Assembly (NCBI GenBank): GCA_900239685.1
Contig: OENT01000949.1
Coordinates: forward strand, 1 to 64,000
Source: Rotaria macrura
Taxonomy: Eukaryota; Rotifera; Eurotatoria; Philodinida; Philodinidae
Length of the DNA stretch: 64,000 nucleotides
Direction: 5' to 3'
Shown here: positions 36,071 to 50,449 of the stretch, in pieces
Numbering within the stretch: position 1 is the first letter of the stretch
Layout of the letters: every line of letters begins with the position of its first letter
Program-made: the position numbers and the translations under genes
Notes under the pieces: generated by a model
Told to the model about the DNA's origin: nothing
The model's database searches: none
Seen by the model: only the letters and a program-made list of their open reading frames with translations

Positions 36071-39000
36071 ATGTCTACACAAGATATTCATAAACTTTCA
36101 TCGGTATTACGATCGATCGAACTAATTGAAGGTAAATTTTAAATGAATAAATATATCAATAAAATGACAAAATTTGATCATCCTTCAACAGAGAAAACTA
36201 ACGCATTACATTCACAACACATAACATCAATCAATGAAAATGATCATCAACATTCTATAATTATTGATGATGCAAATGTTCATTTACAAGTATTCTTTCA
36301 ACATTTCGAACAATTGTTACAAATCGATTTAAAAAGTAAACTACTATTCAATATTTTCCGAAATATTTAAATATTTTTATGATTTTTTTTTTCAAGATCG
36401 AAAATCATTACTAAACAATAATACTAATAAACGAACGTATTGGGATTTTTTTTCTGTTGCACTTAAAGAGAGCAAAGCTTTATATGATACGGTACAATAT
36501 GTTCTTAATAGTCAAGAAGTGAAAACTTTCACGGGTCGTGGACGTTTATTTATTCGATTTTGTTTACAAAATCATCGTTTAGGTGATGTTGTACAACAAA
36601 GTTTTATGATGACAAAAATTGTTCAGTAAGATTGATATAAAAACAATTAAGTGACGTAAGAACTAAAATTTCAAATTTCAGTCAATTTTATACTGATGAA
36701 TGTTTCTGGACGACACCAGCATATATGAATCGTATTGTTCAAGCGTTATATCAACTAAGTGATCTTCAATACGATCTTCTTTCAAATTCACAATATCAAC
36801 TAGATGTTTGTTGGCCAACGATAGAGTATTTTTTCTTAAAATTTAACAAGACGAAAAATAATTTATGAATTACTTTCGATTGCTTATAGATCAGTTGAGA
36901 CTCGTCCAAAAGCTCTATCCGATGTTGCATTAAAAACGAGAACTAACAGTGCCTCAAGTATATTGTCCATGGTATGAAAATATTGTTCTAATTATCTCTT
37001 CAATCAATGAGATTTTGTTTGTAGAACAGTGTTGATTCCTCATTAATCGTTTCAGTTATTCCAGAGAATTCAACTTCGACTTCGATTCCTATCTTATCAA
37101 CCTTAATTCAAGTATCACGCAAAAACTAACTATTAGTTGAACCTTATCTACATTGAAATGTGAAATAAGACCTAGAGTGTCTTGTCAATTATAGAGAGAT
37201 TACCATAACATATCTATTGTCAGACATGCTTTTCTTCAGTATTCAAATGAGTCTTTCACAAAGTGTAGTATGAAAACGATTTCAATATGATAGAGAAGCT
37301 CGGTCGATATCGAATTGCTGTAAAAACTTGTTTCATATATACTGATATTTCTACGACTACGTTTGACAGACTTACGATCGAACATGTTCTTTCATATGAC
37401 ATTGTGTATATTTAGAATCTTGATTTATCAATCGATGATGGCAGTGTAGCTCAATCTCTCTCATCGGTCGATGACGATCCTGAAAACACATTAGCCTATT
37501 GGAAACAAAAATGTCATGAATTAGAAATACAAGTACAAGAAATCTATTCAGTCAAATCATTCCCATCAATCGACGTGGAAACTCAGTGTTCGATGGATGA
37601 AAACAGTCAAGTTGCAAATATTCATGAAAATATCGACAACGAAATACTACACAAATTAACTAATGAGAATGAACAATTACAGACTCGTATTAATTCATTA
37701 AAAGAAGAAGTAATTAATCTCAATCTTCAAATTACTAATATTTCAATGGAAACGTCGATGGCAACAGATGTAAGAATAGGAAAATATTAGACAAATATAA
37801 ATTGGCAATGCCTTATGAGTTTTGTTTTTGCTGTACTCTATCTAATCTCATTTATTCATAGTGAGCATTGCTTTCTTGCACATGTTAAACGCCAAGAAAT
37901 ATTTCTCGTTCAGTAGCAATAATTAATAATACCCAAGCTATTTGGTGAGTTCAGAATAATGAATTTTGTGAGATAAAAGTGAAAGATCCGATAATGTAAA
38001 TTACAGAGATCGATATATATCTGGATCATATAAATGTTCTCATTCCTAAATCTTCTACCATGAGAGCATTCATTACATTGAAATGTAATGGATTATCATT
38101 CTCGGCTCTAACAAAATTCCTGAATAATTTTATTACTTCATTCTTCATTGCTTTACATCTGATGTGCAAAGCATCTTTTACTGAACATGAGACAGTCAAT
38201 ATTTTACTAGTGCTTTTCGAACATGACCTCTCAAAGAAAGACCATCATGAATATAGTTAGTGTGTCGAAAATTTGAAAACTTACAATCTTGTATCATGAT
38301 GCTAATCGTTTGAACAAAATTCAATCTTCGGATAAGATTATGTCAGTATAAAACAGAGAAACTACTGAGTACATATCTTCTTCGCTTCAGAAACTTATTT
38401 CAATAGATTCAATAAAAGAGAAACATTCAATATTGTTGATGTTATTCATGTAAAGAATTATTTTCAAAATACAACCTTTACTTATGCTTTTAGAAAATGA
38501 AAGCTTATGAAAACGAAATAGAAAAATATAAATCATTGATCGAGACTAAAGATAGTCTTTTTAATGAATTACAACAAAAATATGATGAACACGCGAATCA
38601 TTTACAAATGATCGTACGTCATAGTTTTTAAATATTGATAATTTTATTTCGTTTCATTATTTCTATAGCAAGAACAACATTTATCTTATTCAAATGAACA
38701 AAATAAACAAATTGAATTATTAAAGACGCAACTTGAAAAAGTAATAGAGAGACAAAACGGAAAACAAAGTAAAACTTCTTGTTTTAATCATTTTCATTTC
38801 AAGTCACTACAATTACTCGAAGAAGAACGATTAACCATGGAAAATGAACGAGTAAATATCTATGTTGGGTCTCAGTAAAAAATTAGATATCTTTTCATTT
38901 AGATAAAACATTGTATGATTCAAGAAAAATTAGAATCTTCACTAAATGAACGAACACTTGATTTTGAAGAAATGAAACGTCGTTTGTTGAAAGCTGTTCG

Positions 39001-41376
39001 GTATAAATCTCTTCATTCATTTTTTCACTAAATAGACTAGTCTATTTAGTGAAAAAGCAGAATTATTCAATTCTGTACATACATATGAAGTAAAACTTGA
39101 AGAAGAACAACAAGCCAAGAAATGGATACCTGACGAACAAGTTCTAAATTGTACGAGATGTAATACCGTATTCGGATGGACTGTGAGAAAAGTATGTAGC
39201 TATTGTTTTTATTCTTTTGTATTGTGTTTTATCAAGAAATCCATTTTTTTCATAGCATCATTGTCGACATTGTCATAAAATATTTTGTTACTATTGTTCA
39301 AATAATTGGATACAAGGCCCAAAATCAAAGTGAGATTAATATTATTTCTCATCGAACAAGATTTCTTCTAGTATTAAAATGATTCTTCATCTGTTTAATT
39401 AGTTAAGTGAAACTTCGTATAGTAATACTTGAGTGAGTGTGAGATCGAGCATTGTCATGAAATAAGTTTCAATCTGAATTCAGATTATTTAACAGAAAGG
39501 ACGCAACTTTGATCGGGAAAATGGTGTTTTCATTTAACCCTTTGTGACCGGCTACCAGAAGAACGAGTGCAAAAAATCTTCCCGATTGTAATTTGAATTC
39601 AAACACTCCGTAGATATCGAAAATCTAGTATTCGATTCCGGGAAGATGGCGAGTCACAAAATCACTTGATGTTACCTTTTGGTCACATTCGGCCATAATG
39701 GTACAGCTATGTAAAAAAATTGATCCTTTTCCTACCTAAAGGAGTCCGATGGTTTATACTTTTTCTTAATTCATACCATGAAACTAGAACAAAGATTATG
39801 CTTCTACCTCCTCCCTCAATACCTCAACTGAGTTATCGCTAGAATAACGTGAAACATCACGGAATTATGCAAAATTTCCCTGTTTTCTTGAGATAAGACT
39901 CAGAATTTAGAGATGTTCTGGGAATTTTCGAACTCGATTATATCTTACCATTCACAATTATTGCTGGATACTTAGAAAATTCCCAGAGCATCTCTAAATT
40001 CTAGGTCTTATCTCAAGAAAACAGACGAAATTTTGCATCATTCCGTGACATTTCACAGTATTCTAGCAATAACTAAGCTGAGGCATTGAGAGAATACGTA
40101 GAAACATAATCTTTGTACTAGATTCATGGTATCGATTAAGAAAAAGTATAAACTATCAAATTCCTTTAGGTAGAAAAAGATACATTTTTTACATGTTTGT
40201 ACCGTTACGTCCGAATGTGACCGAAAGGTAACATTCTTGTTTTTTCTTATATAATTAATTATTGAAACACTGTCATTAGTAGTGACGGAAACAGAGAATC
40301 TATCAACAAAAGTTTTGCAGTTGGTGCTTCGAATATCGACTTTTATTAGATGTTCCAAATAGTGATAATTCTGACTGTGGAGATTCTCCATGGCACTCAG
40401 CTCTCATGATGCTGCTTTGAGAAAGCAAAGTGCATTTATCTTGAATGAAAGGGGAATAAATTGTGACATTGGTGCCCTTAGTTATCATGATATCAGAACG
40501 ATGTTCAACACAAGTTTGAAACAGTTTTCGATAAAACTATTTCAAAATGTGCCCATTTGGTACCATCCGGCAGGAAAAGGTTGAGAATTTTTCTCTTGTT
40601 GTCAGAGTTTAGTTGAGTTCTATGGCTTGTCATAGTGCCATCAACATTGTCTTAGAGTACAGACGAAACTGATCGATTCTAATCACATAGATCGATGTGC
40701 ATTAGCACAAGATAAATTAATTTCGTCACATGGTTTTACTTATCATAGCTACAGTTAGTACTGTTTCTCCAGTCTACAACATGAAGCAGTGTGGTGTAAA
40801 TTCTCTCTTGGTTAGACAAACTTGAATAATATGTCGTTTCCTATCATGGAACGGAAAAAGTCAATATGCGAATTCAGATTTTGTTTAGTTAGTTTTTCTC
40901 CATAATGATGATTTGTCTACCTTATGGCCGTTCGACATCATCAAACTTAGCATTCTGTTGTTTCGTTAAATACTTTCATCGACTCTACTTTCCATCAGCT
41001 GTTGAAAAGTACGTATGTAAAAACCGTATTATTTGCATTAATTCATCGTCGCCCCCATAAATTTTCGAAACGATGAACCCGAGTGCGTTTAAAACTAAAT
41101 AAAAACTAGCATTACGAAATCATTCATTACACTCAATTTAAAACTTGTTCCGAGAAAACAAAACTAATTCTTCTATTTAGTTCTCCGCAATATCGTGTAT
41201 GTGATTTTTGTAATGAAAAGTTGCTAAAAGAATCTCTTATGCCGAATGGTACCATACACAATACTGTATTAAACAATTACGAAATCAAAGAAGACATCGA
41301 CCTTAGTTTCGAGGTTCGAGCAGAATGTTTACCATCAACAACAACTACAACAACAGATAATCAATCTACATCTTAG
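36071..41376 (+). CDS. FYCO1: RUN-coiled-coil-FYVE protein, FYCO1 type
   Basis: Fourteen exons encode 616 residues: 36071-36131, 36192-36335, 36397-36625, 36682-36825, 36890-36971, 37025-37111, 37416-37769, 38494-38613, 38669-38740, 38804-38851, 38903-39000, 39050-39191, 39256-39329, 41181-41376. A RUN domain lies at about 40-195 (TYWDFFSVALK, EVKTFTGRGRLFIRFCLQ, QQSFMMTKI, ALYQLSDLQYDLL). Long coiled coils rich in Glu, Lys and Gln follow at about 260-500. A FYVE zinc finger lies at about 505-575 with WIPDEQV, RKHHCRHC, FCYYCSNN and RVCDFC, so all eight zinc ligands and the phosphatidylinositol 3-phosphate-binding basic patch are present. FYCO1 links PI3P-positive autophagosomes and late endosomes to kinesin transport. 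RUN and FYVE sequences look closer to FYCO1 than to RUFY proteins, but the protein is less than half the vertebrate length and has no GOLD domain. The last intron (1.85 kb) splits the FYVE finger and holds a large inverted repeat. Confidence 0.85.
39671..40232. repeat. large inverted repeat (foldback) in FYCO1 intron
   Basis: The left arm (39671-about 39930) starts GTTACCTTTTGGTCACATTC and the right arm (about 39975-40232) ends GAATGTGACCGAAAGGTAAC. Between them, matching blocks include ACGGAATTATGCAAAATTT and GAGATAAGAC with their inverse on the right. The arms are about 250 bp with about 50 bp of spacer and roughly 85 % pairing by eye. No protein and no clear target duplication, so this is a MITE or foldback element. 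A TTAACCCTTTGTGACCGG motif at about 39535 resembles a piggyBac-type end, but no partner end was found. Confidence 0.75.
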
Positions 41377-44300
41377 AGCTTTCTATAATTGAGTTATTTT
41401 TTTTTCTTCTATTTTTTTAATTTATTACTTGAGCATGGCAATATCATCATATCGAGCATTTCTTTTTATTTTTATATCTTTAATTTTTATAAGCTATATT
41501 TCGATGATAGTGAATTTTTTAATAATACAAAAATAAAAAATAAACTATTCATTCCCATTCATACATGAATAATCAAGAAGCAGATTCTTGGAATGTGATT
41601 TCGGCACAGGGCACTGATTGGTGCAAGGCATGAGAAAACTAGATTTGTCATCTTTTAGAAGTCATGATATCTTCAAAATTCAATATGCACATTCGGTAGC
41701 AAAAAAACTAATTTTTACGAGTAAGATTAATATCAATGTACCCCTCTTCTGGGTTTATCCTCTGTTTGAGATGTGACATGGAAGACAGAAATGCTTGATT
41801 GAAGAATTTTTCACGAGTATTGCCTAGCCGTATTCTTGTTCGTGATAGAAGTATACAAGTGGATACATGTGATAATAAATGCCACCCGACAGAAAGATTT
41901 TTGAAACTGTTCCGTACACAGAATATATCTCGAATCCTCTTCCCCATGAGTGTGGTATGTGTAAAGTACAGATAGAAAAAGTGTTACTTTTCTAGAATTC
42001 AATCCGTTTTTGAAATCATCTCAAGATCATTATGCGTGAAAATAACAGACACATTAGATGATAAAGAACTAACTAGGTTAGAGGAAATGGATGATTTACA
42101 ACCAAGAAGAAGTAGTTTGTTAAACAATAGCCAACTGTGTCAGTTTCCATTGATTTTTAGTAAACGGTATAAAAAAAAACGATTCTGAATGTGTTTCTCA
42201 AGAAAATTCTATTCATATTTTCTTTTTGAGATATTTAGAAGGAAAATAGTTAGTCGAAAGAAACTGAAACAGATTCTTATTTAAAAGTATAGAATGCCTA
42301 TGTAAAAGTTTCAAGGAAAATCAAGTGTTGTTGGTTCAATTCAATTTTTGACTTGACATGACCATCTCTCTTTTGGTTATTAGTGAGGGAACCCTAATCT
42401 AGTAAAAACAAAACATTGAAACGGAATCAAGAGTTTTATTCTATTGATGTGATATGTGTTTTCTCTATCGATGGTCTTCTACAAAATCAATTGAATAGAG
42501 TAAAACTATTGAGCGTAATCTCGTTTACACCGATTTCCTCAAAACATTTGTTTTGAAAAATAGGAAAACCGCAAAAATGGACTATGGCGAATCACACATT
42601 GCTTGGAAGTTTAAGTTCACTAAGTAAATGATGCAGAATTTGAAACTGTAACAAAAGATATTTTGAGACTTCCAATAATTTGGAAACTAGAAAAATAACG
42701 AAATTCGACCTAGAAAGCTGAACATCAGTTGTCTTGTCTCATTCACTTTTTTCTTTGTAAGTTATAAGAAAAAATACATTTTAATCGAAACCGTTATACA
42801 TGAACAGGATTATTGATAAAATAGTGAGATTGTCATTTATTCTGTCAAATAATTGAAGACAAGAAATACTGCTGACATTTCTCGGACAGTTTCCATGGTA
42901 AGAAGAAAATAGTGACTGTGCAAAGATTTAAAGTCGACAGTGATAGTCACTCGATATACTTGACCGTTGCACAAGTTTTCGGTGTTCTGAAATCAAAGAG
43001 AAATCTATCACAAGAATGAAAAAAACAAGAAAATTTGTTGCACGAAATATTTAACAGTGATGTTATTTTAGCCCGACTTGTTCAGGACAACACTCGATTT
43101 GAAACATATTTTTAACACGCTTCTATTGTAAAAGGTAACTATGTATATCAACTTGTCATGAACTATTTTATTATTCACAGTAAAAAGAAACACAGGCGGT
43201 ATTTTTGCATATACAGAGGCAAGAAAATCTTTTAAGAGACCCATGATGATATAAAACATTATAATTTCTTTAAAACCCAACTATGGATAGGGAATTCGTT
43301 TCGTTTACAATCAGAACATTCTATGGATTGTACTCGAGATTCGCTAGTCGTTGTGCCTCATATCTCCAGTTCTTTACATCTCGTTTAGGCTGTGTGATAA
43401 GTAAATTGAAAAATATTGTAATGAATTGAAAAATATAGTTTTTTAAGTTTTAATGCTTGCGTCTAAATCAACCAATGAAAATTCAGTTTAACCACCGTGT
43501 CTCGATTTTAACACAAGATAATATTAATTTCAAAGAATCACATGAAATACAATGAAAAAGAAATGTTGAAATTGCTAGCATCAGACGTATGCAAGAGAGA
43601 TTTTTCACTATTTCATTGATCTTACTGCTTCTAGGTCGATTATTGATTGATCATTACCTGCTATCCTGGCTGACCTTATCGAGTAAAATGAACTTTTTTT
43701 CTCCTAAAAACAAATAAAAAGGACTTTGAGTCAAGAGAAAGTCGAAAAACGAGAATATGTAGAAAAAAGAAAGCGGTATAAAGTACAATGAATTACGATC
43801 ATAGCATGGGAGAGCAAGAATGTTATAATTCCTAGTCTGCAATAAAGTTGCTCATTTAAATGAGTCTTATGGAGACATTTCGAATAAACAGCAAGTTAAC
43901 TTTTTGTTTAACGAAGAAATTACTGAGAAGTAACGATGCCATAGAACGCTTGTTGGAAATCTACACTGTGGTGATATCAGAGAAGCGAAATTTATTGCTA
44001 TTTTATATTTGAATATGATTATATTCTATGGAAAACTTAAAAATAAATATGCGGAGAGCTTATGATCATCGATTTCACTGACAGATACTAACGTTCATCA
44101 TGAAAAATATGATAAAAAGATAAATTGTAAGTAGTTTAGGTTTTTGTTTGTGTCACTATCTCTTCGAAGACTGTGAAAAACTCTCACGGAAAATTCTATG
44201 TGTTTTCTTTTTGGAGAAGACAAGTATTTCCATGTTGTATTAGAGGAGATCAAAATTCTCAAATTACCTAAAAATATACCTTTTAATATTGAAGAAAATA

Positions 44301-44769
44301 TTTTGATTTTTGTTTAACTACTATATATAATTCTATGTAAATATATTCTATCACAATGTACGACAACGACACCTATTACTGATTTTGTTTTCCGTGCCTC
44401 AATGTAGATCTATTAGCATTTCACTGGCACAGTTAACCAACAAATAGTAAAGTTTATAGGGCAGAAAACTTGTCGAGTACACTTTTGTTGTTTTCTTGCC
44501 TGTACAAAGTACAATACATGGCATTCGATAGTAATAATTTTTCATCGAATTTCATAATCAATGAACTCGATCGAAATCATAGTGAAGGTAATTTATATCT
44601 TATATCACATACTAGTATAAAACAGATAATCATGAAGAATACTTTTCTCTTCATAATAAATAAAATCTTTTTTAGGCTGATTTTTATAAAGATTCAACAA
44701 ATTTATCATCGACTAACACTTCTCTACCATGCTGATAAACACACAGATTCATGCAGTAAATAATTACCT

Positions 44770-44898
44770 ATGGATTTTCTTTATTCACATAATGTCCTAC
44801 ACGATCCACAGAAACGTTCCATTGGTGACGTTGTAATTATGAAAGGTTGGGAAGTAAGAAAATCATCTGATAGACTATTTAAATTGAATTCTTTATAG
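44770..44898 (+). pseudogene. possible ribosomal protein S17-like fragment
   Basis: A 42-codon open frame reads YSHNVLHDPQKRSIGDVVIM and continues into a Lys/Ser-rich segment. The HDP...GDVV(I)(L/M)K pattern recalls the beta-barrel core of (mitochondrial) ribosomal protein S17. The frame is bounded by stops on both sides and I could not build upstream or downstream exons. A GTAAGA donor-like site follows the GWE codons, so a real exon is possible. Treat as a relic or an unsolved partial gene. Confidence 0.3.
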
Positions 44899-46315
44899 AA
44901 AATGATCTGTGTCTAAAAGTATTTATTGAATCAAATGGTTTTGGTTCATGCAACAATAGATTTAACCGATGACAATTCGTAATTTTACTGATCCTCAGTT
45001 TGAAATCAAATAAAATTTTCATCATCCTATAGACAACATCTTTTTGACATACACTTTCACATTTATCTTGGCTTCGTGTAAGGAAATTTCAGTGAATGAT
45101 CTAAAAGTTTTCTTTCTTGTTTTAGGTTGATTTGAAATTTTCTCAACATCCTCACGTAGAATTTCATCATTTTCAACGTATAAGACAAAAGGTGTTGGTA
45201 ACTGAAATGATTGATTTTCATTCAAATAAATTCATCCTTTCGTTAGCTCAGACAAGTCAACCGTATTATCGGTCGGAAAACTATTACATAATCTATCTAG
45301 TAGTCTACATGATGATACTCAACTATGAATAGTTTCAACTACGATTCAGATTTGTCTGTGCTTTATCGTTTTAATTTATTGAAATATGAAAACATTCTTA
45401 TTTTGAATTGATTAAAAACTTTGGAGCGATAGATGATGTCAAGTAATTTCCTAATTTATGTTATCTACGACGTAGTCTCCATTGAGCTTTATGAAAAATA
45501 ACTGATATTAACACATGAGATAGATGCTGATGTATAAGAATCGGATAAAATACGAAATATAAATTCACTTTTCATGCACATTAAATAACCAAAGTAGTCT
45601 AGAGGGAATTCTATCTTTTAGAAAAATAAGTTTCCTTCTGAATGAATTTATTAGCCACAGTTTGAGCATGAGTCACTTAGCTCGAGTTGGCATCGTGCCT
45701 CTCAGTTCGATACATATCAAACAGTTTTTCAACAATCTCGAGTCCATTGTCTTGTTCTTTTCTCAGATCTACTCTCGTCAAGGGTTTCAAAACCCAACGA
45801 TAGTGATATTAGGATGTCTACCATCAAGATTGTTGGCCTTGATTGTGTCATGTTTTCTTTTATTTTGACTGTATTATTTCTTATAATCTGTGACATAAGA
45901 TCGATTGCTTATCTTTACGGTTGAGCAACATGGTTTATCGTTAGGTTTTCAACGGAACAGATTCCTTTACTATACTTGACAGTTTACAAAACTGTTTCCC
46001 AAGTTTTTTGTAAAAATCTCTCAAAAATAATCCGTCTAACAGTTGTTGTATTTTACTGTACATAATTGCTTGTTTAATGACATGCGATTTGAAATTATAA
46101 AAAAAAAACATTTTCTAAGGTTGTACGTCTTCAAACTATGGGTTGAGTATTCTATTGATTGTCAAATGACGAAACATACATGTGACTCCGCATTCTTTGT
46201 TTGTTCAATCGATAGTAAGCAGATAGATTAGTCAAACTGTCACTATTCCATTACTAATATCGCAAGAAATCTTACCCAGTGCTTTATTTTATGCTACAAT
46301 AGTACCTACTCTTAC

Positions 46316-47435
46316 ATATGTAGTACTTGATCAGCTGGTTATTCAGCCATTTGTTCGATCAGCGCAAGAAAATGAAAACCATGATTCTAGTCTATTCGAC
46401 TAACCTTGCATGGTTTTTGTTGCTTGTTTAATAACGAAGATGAAATGTGTGAAGGAATCAATGCTCAAGTACTTCTTCGATTACTTGTTGAATAAGTAAA
46501 AGATAAGGAGTATAAATATTCTCTAAGCCTACTGTGCTCGTTTAATATCCGTCTTGAATGAACGTTTTATAAAAAGAATTGAAGTTAGTACATCACTACA
46601 AACATTAGTGAAAGATTCAACGTTAATAATTGAAACATTAGTATCGAAATTAAGTTTGATTCATTTTTATAATCTATGTATTGGTGAATCCTCCGACATT
46701 ACCGAATCCAAGTAAGAAAACACGAAATCTTGTTATTTTATAGTGTAATCGAATTTTCGTTCTTTTCTTATTGTAGATCGTTTAATGTTGTGAAATAAAC
46801 TATTTTTCTAGTTTGAATCTGATGGGTAGGTCAGAATAAATGATGATATTTTTAATACTTTAAACTGTTCCATTGTATAAACAGTAACAACAAACACCAT
46901 GAAATGTTTCTTTTTGTATGCACGACTTGAATTTCAACATGTTATCCAAGAGAATAACTTATAGTTCCTAGAAGTGACTTAGCGTCTGCGAATATATCTA
47001 AACTTTGTGAAATCATTTTACATACGAGTAATACTGGCTTTGTTTTTCCTTAAGTATAATATGAAGGACAAAGTCTATTAGTTGATGATGTCATTTATCA
47101 ACATGTCAACTCTACACGGCATGCGCCTAATGAAATATTGGCATTATGTAAAAAGAATTCAATATGACTGATAAATAATCTCAGATAGCTTTAAGGAATT
47201 CTCAATCTTATTTAACATCGATCACATTGACCTTTATCTATGTTGAAAACGAATGGTACTAGCGAATACATACCGAATATGAATTTTATTCTGCGTTTAC
47301 TTTTTCTATAAGGTTTATTCCGTCAACATATGAGAAAATTCATACTGACGAAGCTCAGAAAAAGAAAATCTTTTATACTTTATCAACATATACATACGCT
47401 GACTATTTATCATTAATTCGGTGAAATAGAAGTTG
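46316..47435 (+). pseudogene. possible decayed gene of unknown identity
   Basis: Several short plus-strand pieces have protein-like composition but are cut by stops: LDQLVIQPFVRSAQENE (near 46328), NEDEMCEGINAQVLLRLLVE (near 46433), EGQSLLVDDVIYQHVN (near 47065) and HTDEAQKKKIFYTLSTYTYA (near 47340). They cannot be joined into one frame by plausible introns and I do not recognise a family. Confidence 0.25.
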
Positions 47436-47663
47436 ATGACATTGAATATTTTTCAAAATATAGAAAATTTCATCATCCTGAGATATACACGTTTATTACT
47501 TTGCTAAGTAAAACTTGATTTTGTTTACGTGTAGATTTATCGATGCTGCAACGTATAGAACGCTTGTCATAAGATGTAGCCAGTTCTTATTTAATCTTTT
47601 AATACTCGACGCACAATCTTATTGAACAGATTTCAATGATATCATCCTTGTTTTCTTTTGTAG

Positions 47664-48566
47664 ATGTTTCTACGTTGTTTTAATTCTCTCAATCGATATT
47701 CTCTGTTATCATTAGTTCGTACTCACACAACATCTTCTAATAATACAACACATTTCGGTTATGAAGAAGTACCTGAAAATGAAAAACAAGCACGTGTCAA
47801 TCAAGTTTTTTCATCTGTTGCTGATAAATATGATCTTATGAATGACATTATGAGTTTTGGTATACATCGTATATGGAAAAATTATTTCATGCAAGTTGTT
47901 CGTCCTAATCCACAATGGAACTATATTGATGTAGCTGGTGGTACAGGTGATATTGCATTTCGTTATTTAAAAGAACTTGCTCGTTCTCATCCATCAACAT
48001 TATCCGAACCTCCTAGTACTCCAATACATACATCTATGCCGGAATCAGTTGAAAAATCTCTTATTTATCCAACATCAAAATGTGTCGTCGCTGATATAAA
48101 TGCAAATATGCTTACTGTTGGTAAACAACGTGCAATGGATAATAATTTACATGATCGTATTCAATGGGTGGAAGCTAATGCTGAAAAATTACCATTTCAT
48201 AATGAACAATTCGATGTTTATACAATAGCATTTGGCATAAGAAATTGTACACATATTGATCGTGTTGTATCCGAAGCATATCGAGTACTGAAAAAAGGTG
48301 GACGATTTCTTTGTTTAGAATTTAGTCAAGTTAATAATACACTATTACAGTATTTTTATGATCAATATTCGAAAACATTTATACCGCCAATGGGACAAAT
48401 AATAGCAAATGATTGGAAATCTTATCAATATTTAATTGAATCTATACGTGTCTTTCCTAAACAAAAAGAATTTGTTGAATTAATAAGTTCGTGTAATTTT
48501 CGTTATGTTAATTATGAAAATTTATCATTTGGTATTGCAGCTATTCATTCAGGATATAAAATTTAG
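47664..48566 (+). CDS. COQ5: COQ5, ubiquinone-biosynthesis C-methyltransferase, mitochondrial
   Basis: An intronless 300-residue protein of the UbiE/COQ5 family. It methylates 2-methoxy-6-polyprenyl-1,4-benzoquinol in coenzyme Q synthesis, using S-adenosylmethionine, on the matrix side of the inner mitochondrial membrane. The first 28 residues are rich in Arg, Ser and Leu and lack acidic residues, as in a mitochondrial presequence. UbiE signature 1 is at 56-71 (YDLMNDIMSFGIHRIW), the SAM-binding motif at 88-97 (YIDVAGGTGD), and the post-I and signature 2 motifs follow (CVVADINANML; RVLKKGGRFLCLEFSQV). Length matches the family. The ATG follows directly on a splice-acceptor-like TTTTCTTTTGTAG. 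The TPI gene starts 56 nt after the stop on the same strand. Confidence 0.95.
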   Translation: MFLRCFNSLNRYSLLSLVRTHTTSSNNTTHFGYEEVPENEKQARVNQVFSSVADKYDLMNDIMSFGIHRIWKNYFMQVVRPNPQWNYIDVAGGTGDIAFRYLKELARSHPSTLSEPPSTPIHTSMPESVEKSLIYPTSKCVVADINANMLTVGKQRAMDNNLHDRIQWVEANAEKLPFHNEQFDVYTIAFGIRNCTHIDRVVSEAYRVLKKGGRFLCLEFSQVNNTLLQYFYDQYSKTFIPPMGQIIANDWKSYQYLIESIRVFPKQKEFVELISSCNFRYVNYENLSFGIAAIHSGYKI

Positions 48567-48622
48567 AAAAGTTTATTTGTTTCATTTTAGATTAACATTC
48601 TAGAAAACTATAGAGAGCAATC
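48567..48622 (+). promoter_or_regulatory. putative trans-splice acceptor between COQ5 and TPI
   Basis: The whole COQ5-TPI spacer is 56 nt. It holds a pyrimidine-rich stretch ending in an acceptor (TTTATTTGTTTCATTTTAG, ending near 48591) about 30 nt before the TPI start codon, and no AATAAA. This is what a spliced-leader acceptor inside a polycistron looks like. Spliced-leader trans-splicing is known in rotifers, but its use here is inference. Confidence 0.5.
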
Positions 48623-50244
<1,622 letters not shown>

Positions 50245-50449
50245 AAGAACAATAGAATTCTTTTTTTCTTATCTCAATTTCGCCCTAGCTTAGATAATAT
50301 ATATACATATATGTATGCTTATAACTAGTCCTTTTTCAACTTAAATATCTTCTTTGTAGCTAGTCATTCTTTTAATTAAATTATTCATATATGCATCTAG
50401 AAGAGATGATTTCCTTTTTCCTTTATTCTTCAAGATTTTTTATTTCATT

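Larger units (their letters stand above)
41377..47663. other. gene-poor 6.3-kb stretch with possible relics
   Basis: No intact gene is supported. Two relic-like pieces are listed separately (44770-44898 and about 46316-47435). The rest is AT-rich with no motif-bearing frame. Confidence 0.4.
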
